From: Micromonospora cathayae
GTDB lineage: Bacteria > Actinomycetota > Actinomycetes > Mycobacteriales > Micromonosporaceae
NCBI RefSeq assembly: GCF_028993575.1
Contig: NZ_CP118615.1
Coordinates: 3,844,001 to 3,908,000, forward strand
Length of the DNA stretch: 64,000 nt
Direction of reading: 5' to 3'
Shown here: positions 32,886-41,484 of the stretch, one piece after another
Layout: each line of letters opens with the position of its first letter
Position numbering within the stretch: position 1 is the first letter of the stretch
Notes under the pieces: model-generated
What the model saw: only the letters and a program-made list of their open reading frames with translations
The model's database searches: none
What the model was told of the DNA's origin: nothing
Program-made: the position numbers and the translations under genes

Positions 32886-34468
32886 CCGGCCCGCAGGAGC
32901 GCGCCGACGGTTCCGGAGCGGACCGCCGGGACGACCGCGCCGTGACGACGGACCGCCGGGACGACCGCGCCGGGACGGACCGTCGGGACGACCGTGCCGG
33001 GACCGGGCGACGGGACGAGCGGTTCGGGGCGGGTCGTCGGGACGAGCGTCCGCAGCGCGGTGACCGCCCGGCCGGCGGTGGCGACCGGCGTGGTGGGCGG
33101 CCCGTCCGGCCCGCCGTGGACCGGCCACGGTACGCGGCGTACGAGGCGCTCGCGGCGGTGCACCGGGACGACGCGTACGCCAACCTGGTCCTGCCGGCGG
33201 TCCTGCGCGACGCGGGGCTGTACGGCCGGGACGCGGCCTTCGCCACCGAGCTGACCTACGGCACCCTACGGGCGGTGGGCACCCTCGACGCCATCCTCAC
33301 CGACGCCGCCGGACGGGACGTCGCCCGGATCGACCCGCCGGTCCGTGACGCGCTGCGGCTCGGCGCGTACCAACTCCTGCACACCCGGGTTCCGCCGCAC
33401 GCGGCGGTCTCGTCCACGGTGGACCTGGTCCGGGCGGTCGCGCCCGGGGCGACCGGCTTCGCCAACGCGGTGCTGCGGGAGGTCGCCGGCCGGGACGCGG
33501 ACGCCTGGGTGCAGCGGCTCGCTCCGGCGATGGAGAGCGACCCGATCGGGCATCTCGCGCTGGCCCACAGCCATCCACAGTGGATCGTCCGGGCGTTCGC
33601 CGAGGCGCTCGGCGGTGACCTGGGGGAGACGACCCGGTTGCTGATCGAGGACAACGACCCCGCGCCGGTGCACCTGTGCGCCCGGCCGGGGCTGGCCGAC
33701 CCGGTGGAGCTGGCCGACGCGGTCGGTGGCGCGCCGGGGGCGTTCTCCCCGTACGCGGTCTACCTGGCCGGCGGCGCGCCCGGTGACCTGCCTGCCCTGG
33801 CCGAGGGCCGGGCGCACGTGCAGGACGAGGGCTCCCAGCTGGTGGCGGCGGCGCTGGCCGACGCGCCGCTGGACGGCCCGGACGGCCGCTGGCTGGACCT
33901 CTGCGCCGGGCCGGGCGGCAAGACCGGCCTGCTCAGCGCGCTCGCCGCCCAGCGGGGTGCCCGGGTGACCGCGGTCGAGGTGGCCGAGCACCGGGCCCGC
34001 CTGGTCGCCCAGGCCACCCGGGGGTTGCCGGTGACCGTGCTGGCGACCGACGGGCGCACCGTCGGGTCCGACCCGAAACTGCCGGAGGAGCACTTCGACC
34101 GGGTGCTGGTGGACGCGCCCTGCACCGGGCTGGGGTCCCTGCGCCGCCGGCCGGAGTCGCGCTGGCGTCGCCAGCCGTCCGACCTGCCGCCACTGACCCG
34201 GCTCCAGCGGGAACTGCTCGTCGCCGGCCTGCGGGCGGCCCGGCCGGGCGGCCTGGTCGCGTACGTGACGTGCTCGCCGCACACGGTGGAGACGCACGTG
34301 ACGGTCACCGAGGCGGCCCGCCGCTGCGGGGCGCCGGTGGACTTCGTGGACGCGCGGGAACTGCTGCCGGCCGGGATGCCGGGGCTCGGGGCCGGGCCGA
34401 CCGTGCAGCTCTGGCCGCACCGGCACGGCACCGACGCGATGTTCCTGGCGGTGCTGCGCCGGGGCTGA
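32882..34468 (+). CDS. rsmB: 16S rRNA (cytosine-C5)-methyltransferase RsmB/Sun
   Basis: RsmB methylates C967 (E. coli numbering) of 16S rRNA. The 528-residue protein has a NusB-like domain (about 90-230) and a SAM-dependent domain with [30 protein letters not shown] (the substrate-release Cys) and [11 protein letters not shown] (the catalytic Cys). The first about 80 residues are a disordered, strongly charged extension built on [14 protein letters not shown] repeats. It may help bind RNA. It is the last gene of the def-fmt-rsmB operon. Confidence 0.94.
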   Translation: MTGPQERADGSGADRRDDRAVTTDRRDDRAGTDRRDDRAGTGRRDERFGAGRRDERPQRGDRPAGGGDRRGGRPVRPAVDRPRYAAYEALAAVHRDDAYANLVLPAVLRDAGLYGRDAAFATELTYGTLRAVGTLDAILTDAAGRDVARIDPPVRDALRLGAYQLLHTRVPPHAAVSSTVDLVRAVAPGATGFANAVLREVAGRDADAWVQRLAPAMESDPIGHLALAHSHPQWIVRAFAEALGGDLGETTRLLIEDNDPAPVHLCARPGLADPVELADAVGGAPGAFSPYAVYLAGGAPGDLPALAEGRAHVQDEGSQLVAAALADAPLDGPDGRWLDLCAGPGGKTGLLSALAAQRGARVTAVEVAEHRARLVAQATRGLPVTVLATDGRTVGSDPKLPEEHFDRVLVDAPCTGLGSLRRRPESRWRRQPSDLPPLTRLQRELLVAGLRAARPGGLVAYVTCSPHTVETHVTVTEAARRCGAPVDFVDARELLPAGMPGLGAGPTVQLWPHRHGTDAMFLAVLRRG

Positions 34469-34506
34469 CGCCGACGACCGGGTGCGCGGCGGGTCCGCTG
34501 CGCACC

Positions 34507-34709
34507 CGGTCCGGCCCGCTACGGGGCCCCGGTCCGGCCCGCTACGGGGCCCCGGTCCGGCCCGCTACGGGGCCCCGGTCCGGCCCGCTACGGGGCCCCG
34601 GTCCGGCCCGCTACGGGGCCCCGGTCCGGCCCGCTACGGGGCCCCGGTCCGGCCCGCTACGGGGCCCCGGTCCGGCCCGCTACGGGGCCCCGGTCCGGCC
34701 CGCTACGGG
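34507..34709. repeat. 23-bp minisatellite, eight full copies plus a partial
   Basis: Units of 23 bp beginning CGGTCCGGCC and ending CTACGGGGCCC start at 34507, 34530, 34553, 34576, 34599, 34622, 34645 and 34668, and a partial ninth at 34691. Copies look identical. Each junction forms the palindrome CGGGGCCCCG. The array lies between convergent genes. Open frames across it are only products of the repeat, since 23 is not a multiple of three. There are no spacers, so it is not a CRISPR. Confidence 0.95.
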
Positions 34710-34722
34710 CGCGGGGACGTGC

Positions 34723-35622
34723 TCAGGCGTACTGGATGGGCAGGGCCTTCGTGCCGCCACCCTTGACCGAGCGGGTCAGCTTGCGCTTGTCGGTCCACAC
34801 GAAGCACTTCACCCCGCGGTTGCCGTCGGCCCACTCGTCCTCGTCCGGCTGGTAGGCGATCGTCCCGGAGCGGTACTTGAGGTTGCTGTCGTCGGGCAGC
34901 TTCGCGTACTTGGCGACCAGCTTCAGGCAGGCCCGGTGGATCTTCTCGTCGTTCTTCTCGAACGCGGCGTAGCTGCCCGCCGCCGCCTCGTGGACCCCGA
35001 CGAACTCGGCGTTGTGCTGCTTCGTGCACGCCACCGGGTTCATCTCGTCCACCCGGCGCGCGGCGTCGAGCGTGGCGTTGAAGCAGCCGTAGGTGAGCGG
35101 GGAGCCGGGCTTCAACGCCCCGGCGAGACTGGTGGTGCGCTTCTTCGGGTCGTCCAGTTCGAGGCTGGTCTGCTCGACGAGGTCGCACCGGAACCAGCGG
35201 GCCCCGCCGCGCCACCCGGCCGGCGACGGGAACACGATGCTCAGGCCGATCCGTCCCGACCGCCAGTCCGCCCCGAGGACCCGCGCGATCTCCCGCTGGC
35301 ACTCGGCGTACGCCGCCTGCCGCGGGGTCGACCCGACCGGCGGGGGCGTGGACCGTTCGGCGTTCGCGCCGGTGAGGGTGCCCAGGTGCACGGTCTCGGT
35401 GAGGTGTTCCGTGGTGCAGGCCACCGGCTGGTACGAGGTGACGTACCCGATCTGCTGGTGGAAGGGGTGGCAGGTGCCGTTCTCCGGCTGGAACACCGCC
35501 GGCGCGGCCGGGAGTTTCCAGTCGTCGGCCAGGTCACCGTCGGTGCCCTCGGGCACCCCGCAGCCGGCCAGCGCCAGGGCCGCCACCGCACCCAGGGCGC
35601 CCGCCCTCAACCACCGTCGCAT
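34723..35622 (-). CDS. Septum-formation-family lipoprotein, paralogue 1
   Basis: The 299-residue precursor has a lipoprotein signal (MRRWLRAGALGAVAALALAGC) with the lipobox Cys at about residue 21. The mature part resembles the actinobacterial septum-formation domain proteins. It has two repeated halves with conserved Cys and His-bearing motifs (VACTTEHLTETVHLG and VACTKQHNAEFVGVHE), a GGDLDxW-like start and a C-terminal GNRGVKCFVW. The function is not known; the family is surface-exposed. A paralogue lies just upstream on the same strand. Confidence 0.8.
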   Translation of the reverse strand: MRRWLRAGALGAVAALALAGCGVPEGTDGDLADDWKLPAAPAVFQPENGTCHPFHQQIGYVTSYQPVACTTEHLTETVHLGTLTGANAERSTPPPVGSTPRQAAYAECQREIARVLGADWRSGRIGLSIVFPSPAGWRGGARWFRCDLVEQTSLELDDPKKRTTSLAGALKPGSPLTYGCFNATLDAARRVDEMNPVACTKQHNAEFVGVHEAAAGSYAAFEKNDEKIHRACLKLVAKYAKLPDDSNLKYRSGTIAYQPDEDEWADGNRGVKCFVWTDKRKLTRSVKGGGTKALPIQYA

Positions 35623-35699
35623 CGTCCCAACCTTCCCCGTGGTGGGCGTCGCCACCTGCCGCCGAGGTGCACGCCACGGCGCAGGAGCATACGGCACCG

Positions 35700-36719
35700 T
35701 CAGCTCGCGGGGAGCCCGGCCGGACCGGCCCCGCGCATCGAGCGGGTGAGCTTGCGGTCGTCGCTCCACAGGAAACACCGCACACCCCGGTCGCCCTCCG
35801 CCCACTCCTGCCGGCTCGGCGGATAGAAGATCGAACCCACCCGGTACGGCAGGTCGCCGTTGTTCGGCACCTTCGCGTACTCGGCGATCAGCCCCAGGCA
35901 GCGCCGGTGCACCGCGTCGTCGGCGGCGGCGAACCGGGCCCAGCTCATCTCCCGTTCCCGGTACACGCCGACGAACTCGGCGCGGTGCGGCTCGGTGCAG
36001 AGCACCGGGGCCATGTAGTTCAGGTCGTCGGCGATGAGTTTGGGGTCGAAGCAGCGGTGGGTGAGCGGCGAGTCGCCGATCAGGGCACCCCGCAGGCTGC
36101 CGCTGCGGACCACCGGCCGGTTGTTGTCCAGGCTGCCGGTCTCGCTCAGGTCGCAGCGGTACCAGCGGGCCCCGGCCGCCCAGGCGGCCGTGCTGGGCAG
36201 CGTGACCTGGAGGGTGAGCCGGGCCGACCGCCAGTCTCCGCCGAGCACCTCCCGGGTCCGCTGGTCGCAGTCGGCGCGGATCGCGCGCAGCGCCGCCGAC
36301 CCGGCCGCCGGCCGCTCGACCGTGCCGTCGGTGGCCGCCCGGTCGGCGGTCGGGCCGTCGGTGGGTGTCCGGTCGCTGGTCGGGCCGTCGGTGGGTGTCC
36401 GGTCGGCGGTCGGGCCGTCCGGCACGGGGCCGGTGTCGGTGGCCGGGCGGTCCGGCACGGTGGCCGTGCCGTCGACCGTGCCGACGTGGATCGTCTCGGC
36501 CAGGTGCGGGCGGGCGCAGTCGACGGTCTCGTAGCCGGCGGCCTGGGCCACCGCACTGATCCGGGGCAGGCAGACGCCCGCGGCGGGCACGAACGGGCGG
36601 GCGGCCGGCAGGGCCGGCCAGTCGTCGGTCAGATCACCGTCGGCCGGGCCCGGCCGGGCGCACCCGGCCACCGACGCCAGCGCGCCGGCCAACACCAGCG
36701 CCACGAGCACCCGTCGCAT
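35700..36719 (-). CDS. Septum-formation-family lipoprotein, paralogue 2
   Basis: The 339-residue precursor has a signal ending SVAGC, so it should be lipidated and exported. It parallels the next gene throughout: DGDLTDDWPALPAARPF, VDCARPHLAETIHVG, ARWYRCDLSE, VLCTEPHRAEFVGVY and GDRGVRCFLWSDDRKLTRS. Between the first and second blocks it carries about 30 extra residues of TPTDGPTADR-type repeat. The pair arose by tandem duplication. The gap to paralogue 1 is 77 bases, so they may be co-transcribed. Confidence 0.78.
   Translation of the reverse strand: MRRVLVALVLAGALASVAGCARPGPADGDLTDDWPALPAARPFVPAAGVCLPRISAVAQAAGYETVDCARPHLAETIHVGTVDGTATVPDRPATDTGPVPDGPTADRTPTDGPTSDRTPTDGPTADRAATDGTVERPAAGSAALRAIRADCDQRTREVLGGDWRSARLTLQVTLPSTAAWAAGARWYRCDLSETGSLDNNRPVVRSGSLRGALIGDSPLTHRCFDPKLIADDLNYMAPVLCTEPHRAEFVGVYREREMSWARFAAADDAVHRRCLGLIAEYAKVPNNGDLPYRVGSIFYPPSRQEWAEGDRGVRCFLWSDDRKLTRSMRGAGPAGLPAS
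36329..36419 (-). repeat. 30-bp coding tandem repeat in paralogue 2
   Basis: About three copies of a 30-base unit encode a ten-residue Thr/Asp/Gly/Pro/Arg repeat. The sibling gene lacks it. Confidence 0.7.
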
Positions 36720-36957
36720 CGTCCGCCCTTTCCCGGGAACCGACGACCGGCGCCGGCCGCCCCGAGCGCCCGGCCTCGCACCGTCCCTGTTGGAGTGTCG
36801 CGGCCGTCCGGCCGTTCGGCCAGTGTCGACCGGCTTTCCGTCCGGCGTGTCGGTCGCCGGACGGTGGACGGGCGACAGAGCGTGACGTCCGGGTGGCGTC
36901 GGGTGTCCGACCGTGGCGCGTGCCGGCCCGGGGTGGGCGCGTTCGTACACTGGCCTG
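36720..36957. promoter_or_regulatory. Divergent promoter region; leaderless start of rpe
   Basis: This 238-base gap separates the lipoprotein genes from rpe. TACACT at 36946-36951 ends six bases before the rpe GTG, and there is no Shine-Dalgarno sequence, so the rpe mRNA is probably leaderless. I could not place a promoter for the lipoproteins. Confidence 0.45.
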
Positions 36958-37638
36958 GTGACCGTACCGCCGCCGATCGTCGCGCCCAGCATCCTCGCCG
37001 CCGATTTCGCCCGCCTCGCCGACGAGGTACGGGCCGTGGAACATGCCGCGGACTGGCTGCACGTGGACGTGATGGACAACCACTTCGTGCCGAACCTGAC
37101 GATCGGGCTGCCGGTCGTGCAGAGCCTGCGGGCGGTGACCGACCTGCCGTTCGACGTGCACCTCATGATCACCGATCCGCGCCGGTGGGCACCGGGCTAC
37201 GCCGACGCCGGGGCGTACAACGTCACCTTCCACGCCGAGGCGTGCGACAACCCGGTGGCCCTCGCGCGGGACCTGCGCTCGGCCGGGGCGAAGGCCGGGC
37301 TGGCCATCGACCGGGACACCCCGATCGAGCCGTACCTGGACATCCTGCCCAGCTTCGACACCCTGCTGATCATGACGATCAAGGCCGGCTTCGGCGGGCA
37401 GCGGTTCCTGCCGCAGCTGCTCGACAAGGTCCGCACCGCCCGCCGGCACGTCGCCGCCGGGCACCTGGAGCTGCGGATCGAGGTGGACGGGGGGATCGCC
37501 GCCGACACCATCGCGCAGGCCGCCGAGGCGGGCGCGGACGCCTTCGTCGCCGGCACCGCCGTCTACGGCGCGGACGACCCGGCCGAGGCGATCGGGCGGC
37601 TGCGGTCCCTGGCGGAGCGCGCGGCGGCCGGGGTCTGA
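36958..37638 (+). CDS. rpe: Ribulose-phosphate 3-epimerase
   Basis: Rpe interconverts ribulose 5-phosphate and xylulose 5-phosphate in the pentose phosphate pathway, supplying ribulose 5-phosphate to the riboflavin genes downstream. The 226-residue TIM barrel has [28 protein letters not shown] with metal-binding His and Asp, DVHLMI and EVDGGI. A regulator follows after three bases. Confidence 0.96.
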   Translation: MTVPPPIVAPSILAADFARLADEVRAVEHAADWLHVDVMDNHFVPNLTIGLPVVQSLRAVTDLPFDVHLMITDPRRWAPGYADAGAYNVTFHAEACDNPVALARDLRSAGAKAGLAIDRDTPIEPYLDILPSFDTLLIMTIKAGFGGQRFLPQLLDKVRTARRHVAAGHLELRIEVDGGIAADTIAQAAEAGADAFVAGTAVYGADDPAEAIGRLRSLAERAAAGV

Positions 37639-37641
37639 GCG

Positions 37642-38598
37642 GTGGAGCCGGCCGGTGAGCAGCCCGACGTCATCCTGGTCGTCGACGACGACCAGGACAT
37701 CGCCCGGTTCGTGCAGTTCAACCTCCGGTTGCACGGTTTCGAGGTGCTGCTGGCCGGCGACGGCCAGGAGGCCCTCGAGGTGATCGAACGGCAGCGTCCC
37801 GACCTGGCCGTGGTCGACCTGATGATGCCCCGCATCGACGGTCTCGAGCTGACCCGCCGGCTGCGCGCCGACCCGATGACCTCCGCCCTGCCGGTGATCA
37901 TGCTGACCGCCAAGGGGATGACCGTCGACAAGGTGCACGGGCTCAGCGCCGGCGCCGACGACTACCTGGTCAAGCCGTTCGACACGCTCGAACTGGTGGC
38001 CCGGGTCTCCTCCACGCTGCGCCGCAACAAGGAGTTCCGCGAGGTCTCCCCGCTGACCGGGCTGCCCGGCAACAGCCGGATCCGCCGCGAGATCACCGAC
38101 CGGGTCCGCAGCGGCAGCGACTACGCCGTCGGGTACGTCGACATCGACCGGTTCAAGAGCGTCAACGACCGGTACGGCTTCGTCCGGGGCGACGACTTCA
38201 TCTCCGCCCTGGCCCGCAGCCTGCACCGGGCGGTGGTGTCGATCGGGCTGCCGCCGGCCTTCCTCGGTCACGTCGGCGGCGACGACTTCGTGATCGTCTG
38301 CACGCCCGAGCAGGTACGCCCGCTCACCTCCCGCGCGGTGGTCGACTTCGAGACCGCCGCCGACAAGCTCTACGACCCCGAGGACGCCGAACGCGGGTAC
38401 GTCGAGCTGAAGGACCGGCGCGGCAACATCCGCCGGGCCGCCCTGGTGACCCTCTCCATCGGGGTCTCCCTCTCCGACAGCCGGAAACGGTTCACCGACC
38501 CCCTGGAGGCGATCGCGGTCGCCTCGGAGATGAAATCGGTCGCCAAGAGCCAACCCGGCTCGTACGTCGCGGTGGACCGGCGACGCGGAGTGCCCTGA
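37642..38598 (+). CDS. REC-GGDEF response regulator (PleD-like, GGDDF variant)
   Basis: The 318-residue protein joins a receiver domain and a GGDEF-type domain. The receiver has VVDDDQ, the phospho-acceptor Asp in VVDLMMPRIDG and the Lys in YLVKPFD. The GGDEF domain has PLTGLPGN, VDIDRFKSVNDRYGF and the signature as VGGDDF, with Asp in place of the usual Glu. It may make cyclic di-GMP, or it may only bind GTP if the change disables it. No histidine kinase is adjacent. It starts three bases after rpe. BldD, a cyclic di-GMP receptor, is encoded in the same window. Confidence 0.88.
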   Translation: MEPAGEQPDVILVVDDDQDIARFVQFNLRLHGFEVLLAGDGQEALEVIERQRPDLAVVDLMMPRIDGLELTRRLRADPMTSALPVIMLTAKGMTVDKVHGLSAGADDYLVKPFDTLELVARVSSTLRRNKEFREVSPLTGLPGNSRIRREITDRVRSGSDYAVGYVDIDRFKSVNDRYGFVRGDDFISALARSLHRAVVSIGLPPAFLGHVGGDDFVIVCTPEQVRPLTSRAVVDFETAADKLYDPEDAERGYVELKDRRGNIRRAALVTLSIGVSLSDSRKRFTDPLEAIAVASEMKSVAKSQPGSYVAVDRRRGVP

Positions 38599-38733
38599 CC
38601 GGTCCCGGACGTGCGCTGTCCGTCTCGGACGTGCCCTGACCGGTCCCGGAACGTGCGTCGCCCGTCTCGGAACGTGCGCTGCCGGTCTCCGAACGTGCCC
38701 TGACCGTCTCGGAACGTGCGCTGCCGCTGTGAG
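38599..38733 (+). repeat. Degenerate 21-23 bp tandem repeat upstream of the FMN riboswitch
   Basis: About six imperfect copies of a unit like CGTCTCGGAACGTGCGCTG follow the GGDEF gene. They contain no open frame of note. Confidence 0.75.
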
Positions 38734-38797
38734 GTACCTCGCCGGGGTGGCGCGCACCCCCCGTCGGCGTGTAAGACTTCCCTCGTACCCACCACGC

Positions 38798-38965
38798 GCT
38801 GGCGGGACTCGGTGTAATTCCGAACCGGCGGTGATCCACGGCCCGACCGTGGTAAGCCCGCGACCCGGTCGGCTTCGGCCGCCCGGTGGACCTGGTGAGA
38901 ATCCGGGGCCGACGGTTGGGGGCGGGGCCACCCGCACCCAGACAGTCCGGATGGGAGACAGCGCG
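38798..38965 (+). promoter_or_regulatory. FMN riboswitch (RFN element)
   Basis: The conserved RFN segments appear in order: CTCGGTGTAATTCCGAACC, CGGCGGTGATCC, AAGCCCGCGACC, GGACCTGGTGAGAATCCGG, GGCCGACGGT and CAGTCCGGATGGGAGA. It lies 147 bases before ribD. FMN binding should repress the rib operon by termination or by hiding the ribosome-binding site in the 38966-39111 stretch, where I see no gene. Confidence 0.96.
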
Positions 38966-39111
38966 CGGGACGGACGGCCCCGGTGCCGGCGACCATGCCG
39001 GCTGCCCGAGGGCCTTCCCGGGCCGGCCCCGCCGTCCCCGGGTTCCGCCGCCGCCTGCCCGCCTCCCGCCCCGCCCGCGCGTCGAGACGCGTGAGAGAGC
39101 AGGGGTAGGCG

Positions 39112-40173
39112 ATGGCCGGCGTCAGCACCGACGAGGCGATGCGGCGAGCCATCGCGCTCGCCTCCCGGGGCCTGGGCACCACCAGCCCCAACCCGGTGGT
39201 CGGCTGCGTGCTCCTCGACCCGGCCGGCGAGATCGTCGGGGAGGGTTTCCACGCCTACGCCGGCGGCCCGCACGCCGAGATCGTCGCCCTGGCCCAGGCC
39301 GGCAACCGGGCGAAGGGCGGCACCGCCGTGGTCACCCTGGAACCCTGCGACCACACCGGCCGCACCGGCCCCTGCACGCACGCGCTGATCCAGGCCGGCG
39401 TCGCCCGGGTGGTGGTGGCCGTGCCCGACCCCAACCCGGTCGCCTCCGGCGGGGCCGGCACGTTGCGCGCCGCCGGCATCGACGTGGAGCTGGGGGTACG
39501 CGCCGACGAGGCGGAGGCCGGCAACATCGCCTGGCTCACCTCGGTCCGCCGGGGCCGGCCGTACGTGATCTGGAAGTACGCGGCCACCCTCGACGGCCGG
39601 TCCGCCGCCGAGGACGGCACCAGCATGTGGATCACGTCCGAGGCGGCCCGGATCGACGTGCACGCGCTGCGCGCCACCGTCGACGCGATCGTGGTCGGGG
39701 TGGGCACCGTCCTCGCCGACGACCCCCGGCTGACCGTCCGGAACCTGCGCGACGGCAGCCTCGCCATCCGGCAGCCGCTGCGGGTGGTGGTGGACAGCGC
39801 CGGGCGTACCCCGGCCGACGCCCGGGTCCGCGACGCCGCCGCCGACACCTGGATCGCCACCGGCAAGGAGGTCGGCACCGGCCCGGACGGCCGGGTCGAC
39901 CTGCCGGCGCTGCTCGCCGCGCTGCACCGGCGCGGGGTCCGGGCGGTGCTGCTGGAGGGCGGCCCCCGGCTGGCCGGCGGGTTCCTCGCCGCCGGGCTGG
40001 TCGACCGGGTGGTCGGCTACCTCGGGCCCCGGCTGCTCGGGGCCGGCCCGACCGCGCTGGTCGACGCGGGCGTGCACACCATCGGTGACGCCCTCGACCT
40101 GGAGATCGTCGACGTCACGCAGGTCGGCCCCGACCTGCGGATCACCGCGCTGCCCCGGAAGAGGGAGGGCTGA
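39112..40173 (+). CDS. ribD: Riboflavin biosynthesis deaminase/reductase RibD
   Basis: RibD deaminates and then reduces the pyrimidine intermediate of riboflavin synthesis. The 353 residues hold a zinc deaminase domain (GPHAEIVAL, then EPCDHTGRTGPCTHAL with two zinc-binding Cys) and a reductase domain from about residue 150 (YVIWKYAATLDGRSA, GVGTVLADDPRLTVR, LLEGGPRLAGGFLAAG). It is the first gene after the riboswitch. Confidence 0.96.
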   Translation: MAGVSTDEAMRRAIALASRGLGTTSPNPVVGCVLLDPAGEIVGEGFHAYAGGPHAEIVALAQAGNRAKGGTAVVTLEPCDHTGRTGPCTHALIQAGVARVVVAVPDPNPVASGGAGTLRAAGIDVELGVRADEAEAGNIAWLTSVRRGRPYVIWKYAATLDGRSAAEDGTSMWITSEAARIDVHALRATVDAIVVGVGTVLADDPRLTVRNLRDGSLAIRQPLRVVVDSAGRTPADARVRDAAADTWIATGKEVGTGPDGRVDLPALLAALHRRGVRAVLLEGGPRLAGGFLAAGLVDRVVGYLGPRLLGAGPTALVDAGVHTIGDALDLEIVDVTQVGPDLRITALPRKREG

Positions 40174-40174
40174 C

Positions 40175-40786
40175 ATGTTCACCGGCATCGTCGAGGAGTT
40201 GGGTGAGGTCGTCCGGGTCACCGAGACCGGCGACGATTCGGCGCTGGTCGCCGTCCGTGGCCCACTGGTCACCTCGGACGCCCGGCACGGTGACTCGATC
40301 GCCGTCAACGGCGTGTGCCTGACCGTGGTCGACAGCGCCGACGGGGTCTTCACCGCCGACGTGATGGGGGAGACGCTGCGCCGCTCCGCGCTCGGCGCGC
40401 TGCGCCCCGGCGACCGGGTCAACCTGGAACGGGCCGCCGCGCTCGGCAGCCGTCTCGGCGGGCACCTGGTGCAGGGGCACGTCGACGGGGTCGGCGAACT
40501 GCTCGACCGGACCCCCGCCGAGAAGTGGGAGACGGTCCGCTTCCGGCTGCCCACCGCCCTGGCCCGGTACGTGGTGGAGAAGGGCTCGATCACCGTGGAC
40601 GGGGTGTCGCTGACCGTCGCGGCGGTCGGCGACGACTGGTTCGCCGTCGGGCTGATCCCGACCACCCTGGCGTTGACCACCCTCGGCGTGAAGAAACCCG
40701 GCGACCCGGTCAACCTCGAGGTGGACGTCCTCGCCAAGTACGTCGAGCGGCTGCTCGGCGACCGGCTGGCCGGGGACGCCCGGTGA
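40175..40786 (+). CDS. ribE: Riboflavin synthase alpha subunit
   Basis: It dismutates two molecules of 6,7-dimethyl-8-ribityllumazine to riboflavin. The 203-residue protein has the two homologous halves, starting MFTGIVEELGEV and with GVCLTVV in the first and GVSLTVA in the second half. It starts one base after the ribD stop and overlaps the next gene by four bases. Confidence 0.96.
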   Translation: MFTGIVEELGEVVRVTETGDDSALVAVRGPLVTSDARHGDSIAVNGVCLTVVDSADGVFTADVMGETLRRSALGALRPGDRVNLERAAALGSRLGGHLVQGHVDGVGELLDRTPAEKWETVRFRLPTALARYVVEKGSITVDGVSLTVAAVGDDWFAVGLIPTTLALTTLGVKKPGDPVNLEVDVLAKYVERLLGDRLAGDAR

Positions 40787-41484
40787 CCGGCCCGCTGGGC
40801 TGGCTGCTCACCGCCCAGGTCGAGGTGGTCGGCGCGCCGGTGCTGGTCCGGGAGATCGTCGGCAACGGGTTCGGGCTGGTCTCGGCGCTGCTCGGGCTGC
40901 GCCGCCTGGTCTGGGCCTGGCCGGTCGGCATGGTCGGCAACGCGCTGCTGCTGACCGTCTTCCTCGGCGGCGTGTTCGCCACCCCGCAGGCGCACGACCT
41001 GTACGGGCAGGCCGGCCGGCAGGTGTTCTTCTTCGCGGTGGCCTGCTACGGCTGGTGGCGGTGGTCGCGTACCCGCCGGGCCGGGGAGGCGTCGGACGGC
41101 GCGGCGGTCACCCCGCGCTGGGCCACCGGCCGGGAGCGGCTGGGGCTGCTGGTGGCGGCGGTGGTCGGCACCGCGGTGGCGTACCCGGTGCTGGCCGCGC
41201 TCGGCTCGTGGGGGCCGCTGCCGGACGCCTGGATCCTGGTCGGCAGCCTGCTCGCCACGTACGGCATGGCCCGGGGCTGGGTCGATTTCTGGCTGATCTG
41301 GATCGCGGTGGACGCGGTCGGGGTGCCGCTGCTGCTGCGCGGCGGTTTCTATCCGTCGGCCGCCATGTACCTGGGCTACGGCCTGTTCTGCGCCTGGGGT
41401 CTGGTCAGTTGGTGGCGGACCTCCCGGGCGGCCGGGGCGCGCCGTGATCCCGTCCCGTCGAGCTACCTGGAGGCCGTCGCATGA
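40783..41484 (+). CDS. ribM: PnuC-family riboflavin transporter RibM
   Basis: The 233-residue protein has six or seven hydrophobic segments and PnuC-family motifs (TWG-like [31 protein letters not shown]). PnuC proteins usually carry nicotinamide riboside, but family members inside FMN-riboswitch operons of actinobacteria are riboflavin facilitators (RibM). The location between ribE and ribBA supports RibM. It overlaps both neighbours by four bases. A nicotinamide riboside substrate cannot be excluded. Confidence 0.85.
   Translation: MTGPLGWLLTAQVEVVGAPVLVREIVGNGFGLVSALLGLRRLVWAWPVGMVGNALLLTVFLGGVFATPQAHDLYGQAGRQVFFFAVACYGWWRWSRTRRAGEASDGAAVTPRWATGRERLGLLVAAVVGTAVAYPVLAALGSWGPLPDAWILVGSLLATYGMARGWVDFWLIWIAVDAVGVPLLLRGGFYPSAAMYLGYGLFCAWGLVSWWRTSRAAGARRDPVPSSYLEAVA

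Noticed and set aside
34507..34709. CRISPR array
   Set aside because: The repeats are directly adjacent with no unique spacers, and there are no cas genes in the window.
34270..35826. A 518-codon forward frame with PVRPATGPRSGPLRG repeats
   Set aside because: The repeats come from reading the 23-bp minisatellite in three successive frames. The rest is antisense to the lipoprotein gene.
36634..40995. A 1453-codon open frame on the reverse strand opposite rpe, the GGDEF gene and the rib genes
   Set aside because: It is opposite well-supported genes with known motifs. Its translation is low-complexity His/Asp/Gly/Arg-rich and resembles no family. Long antisense frames are expected in very GC-rich coding DNA.
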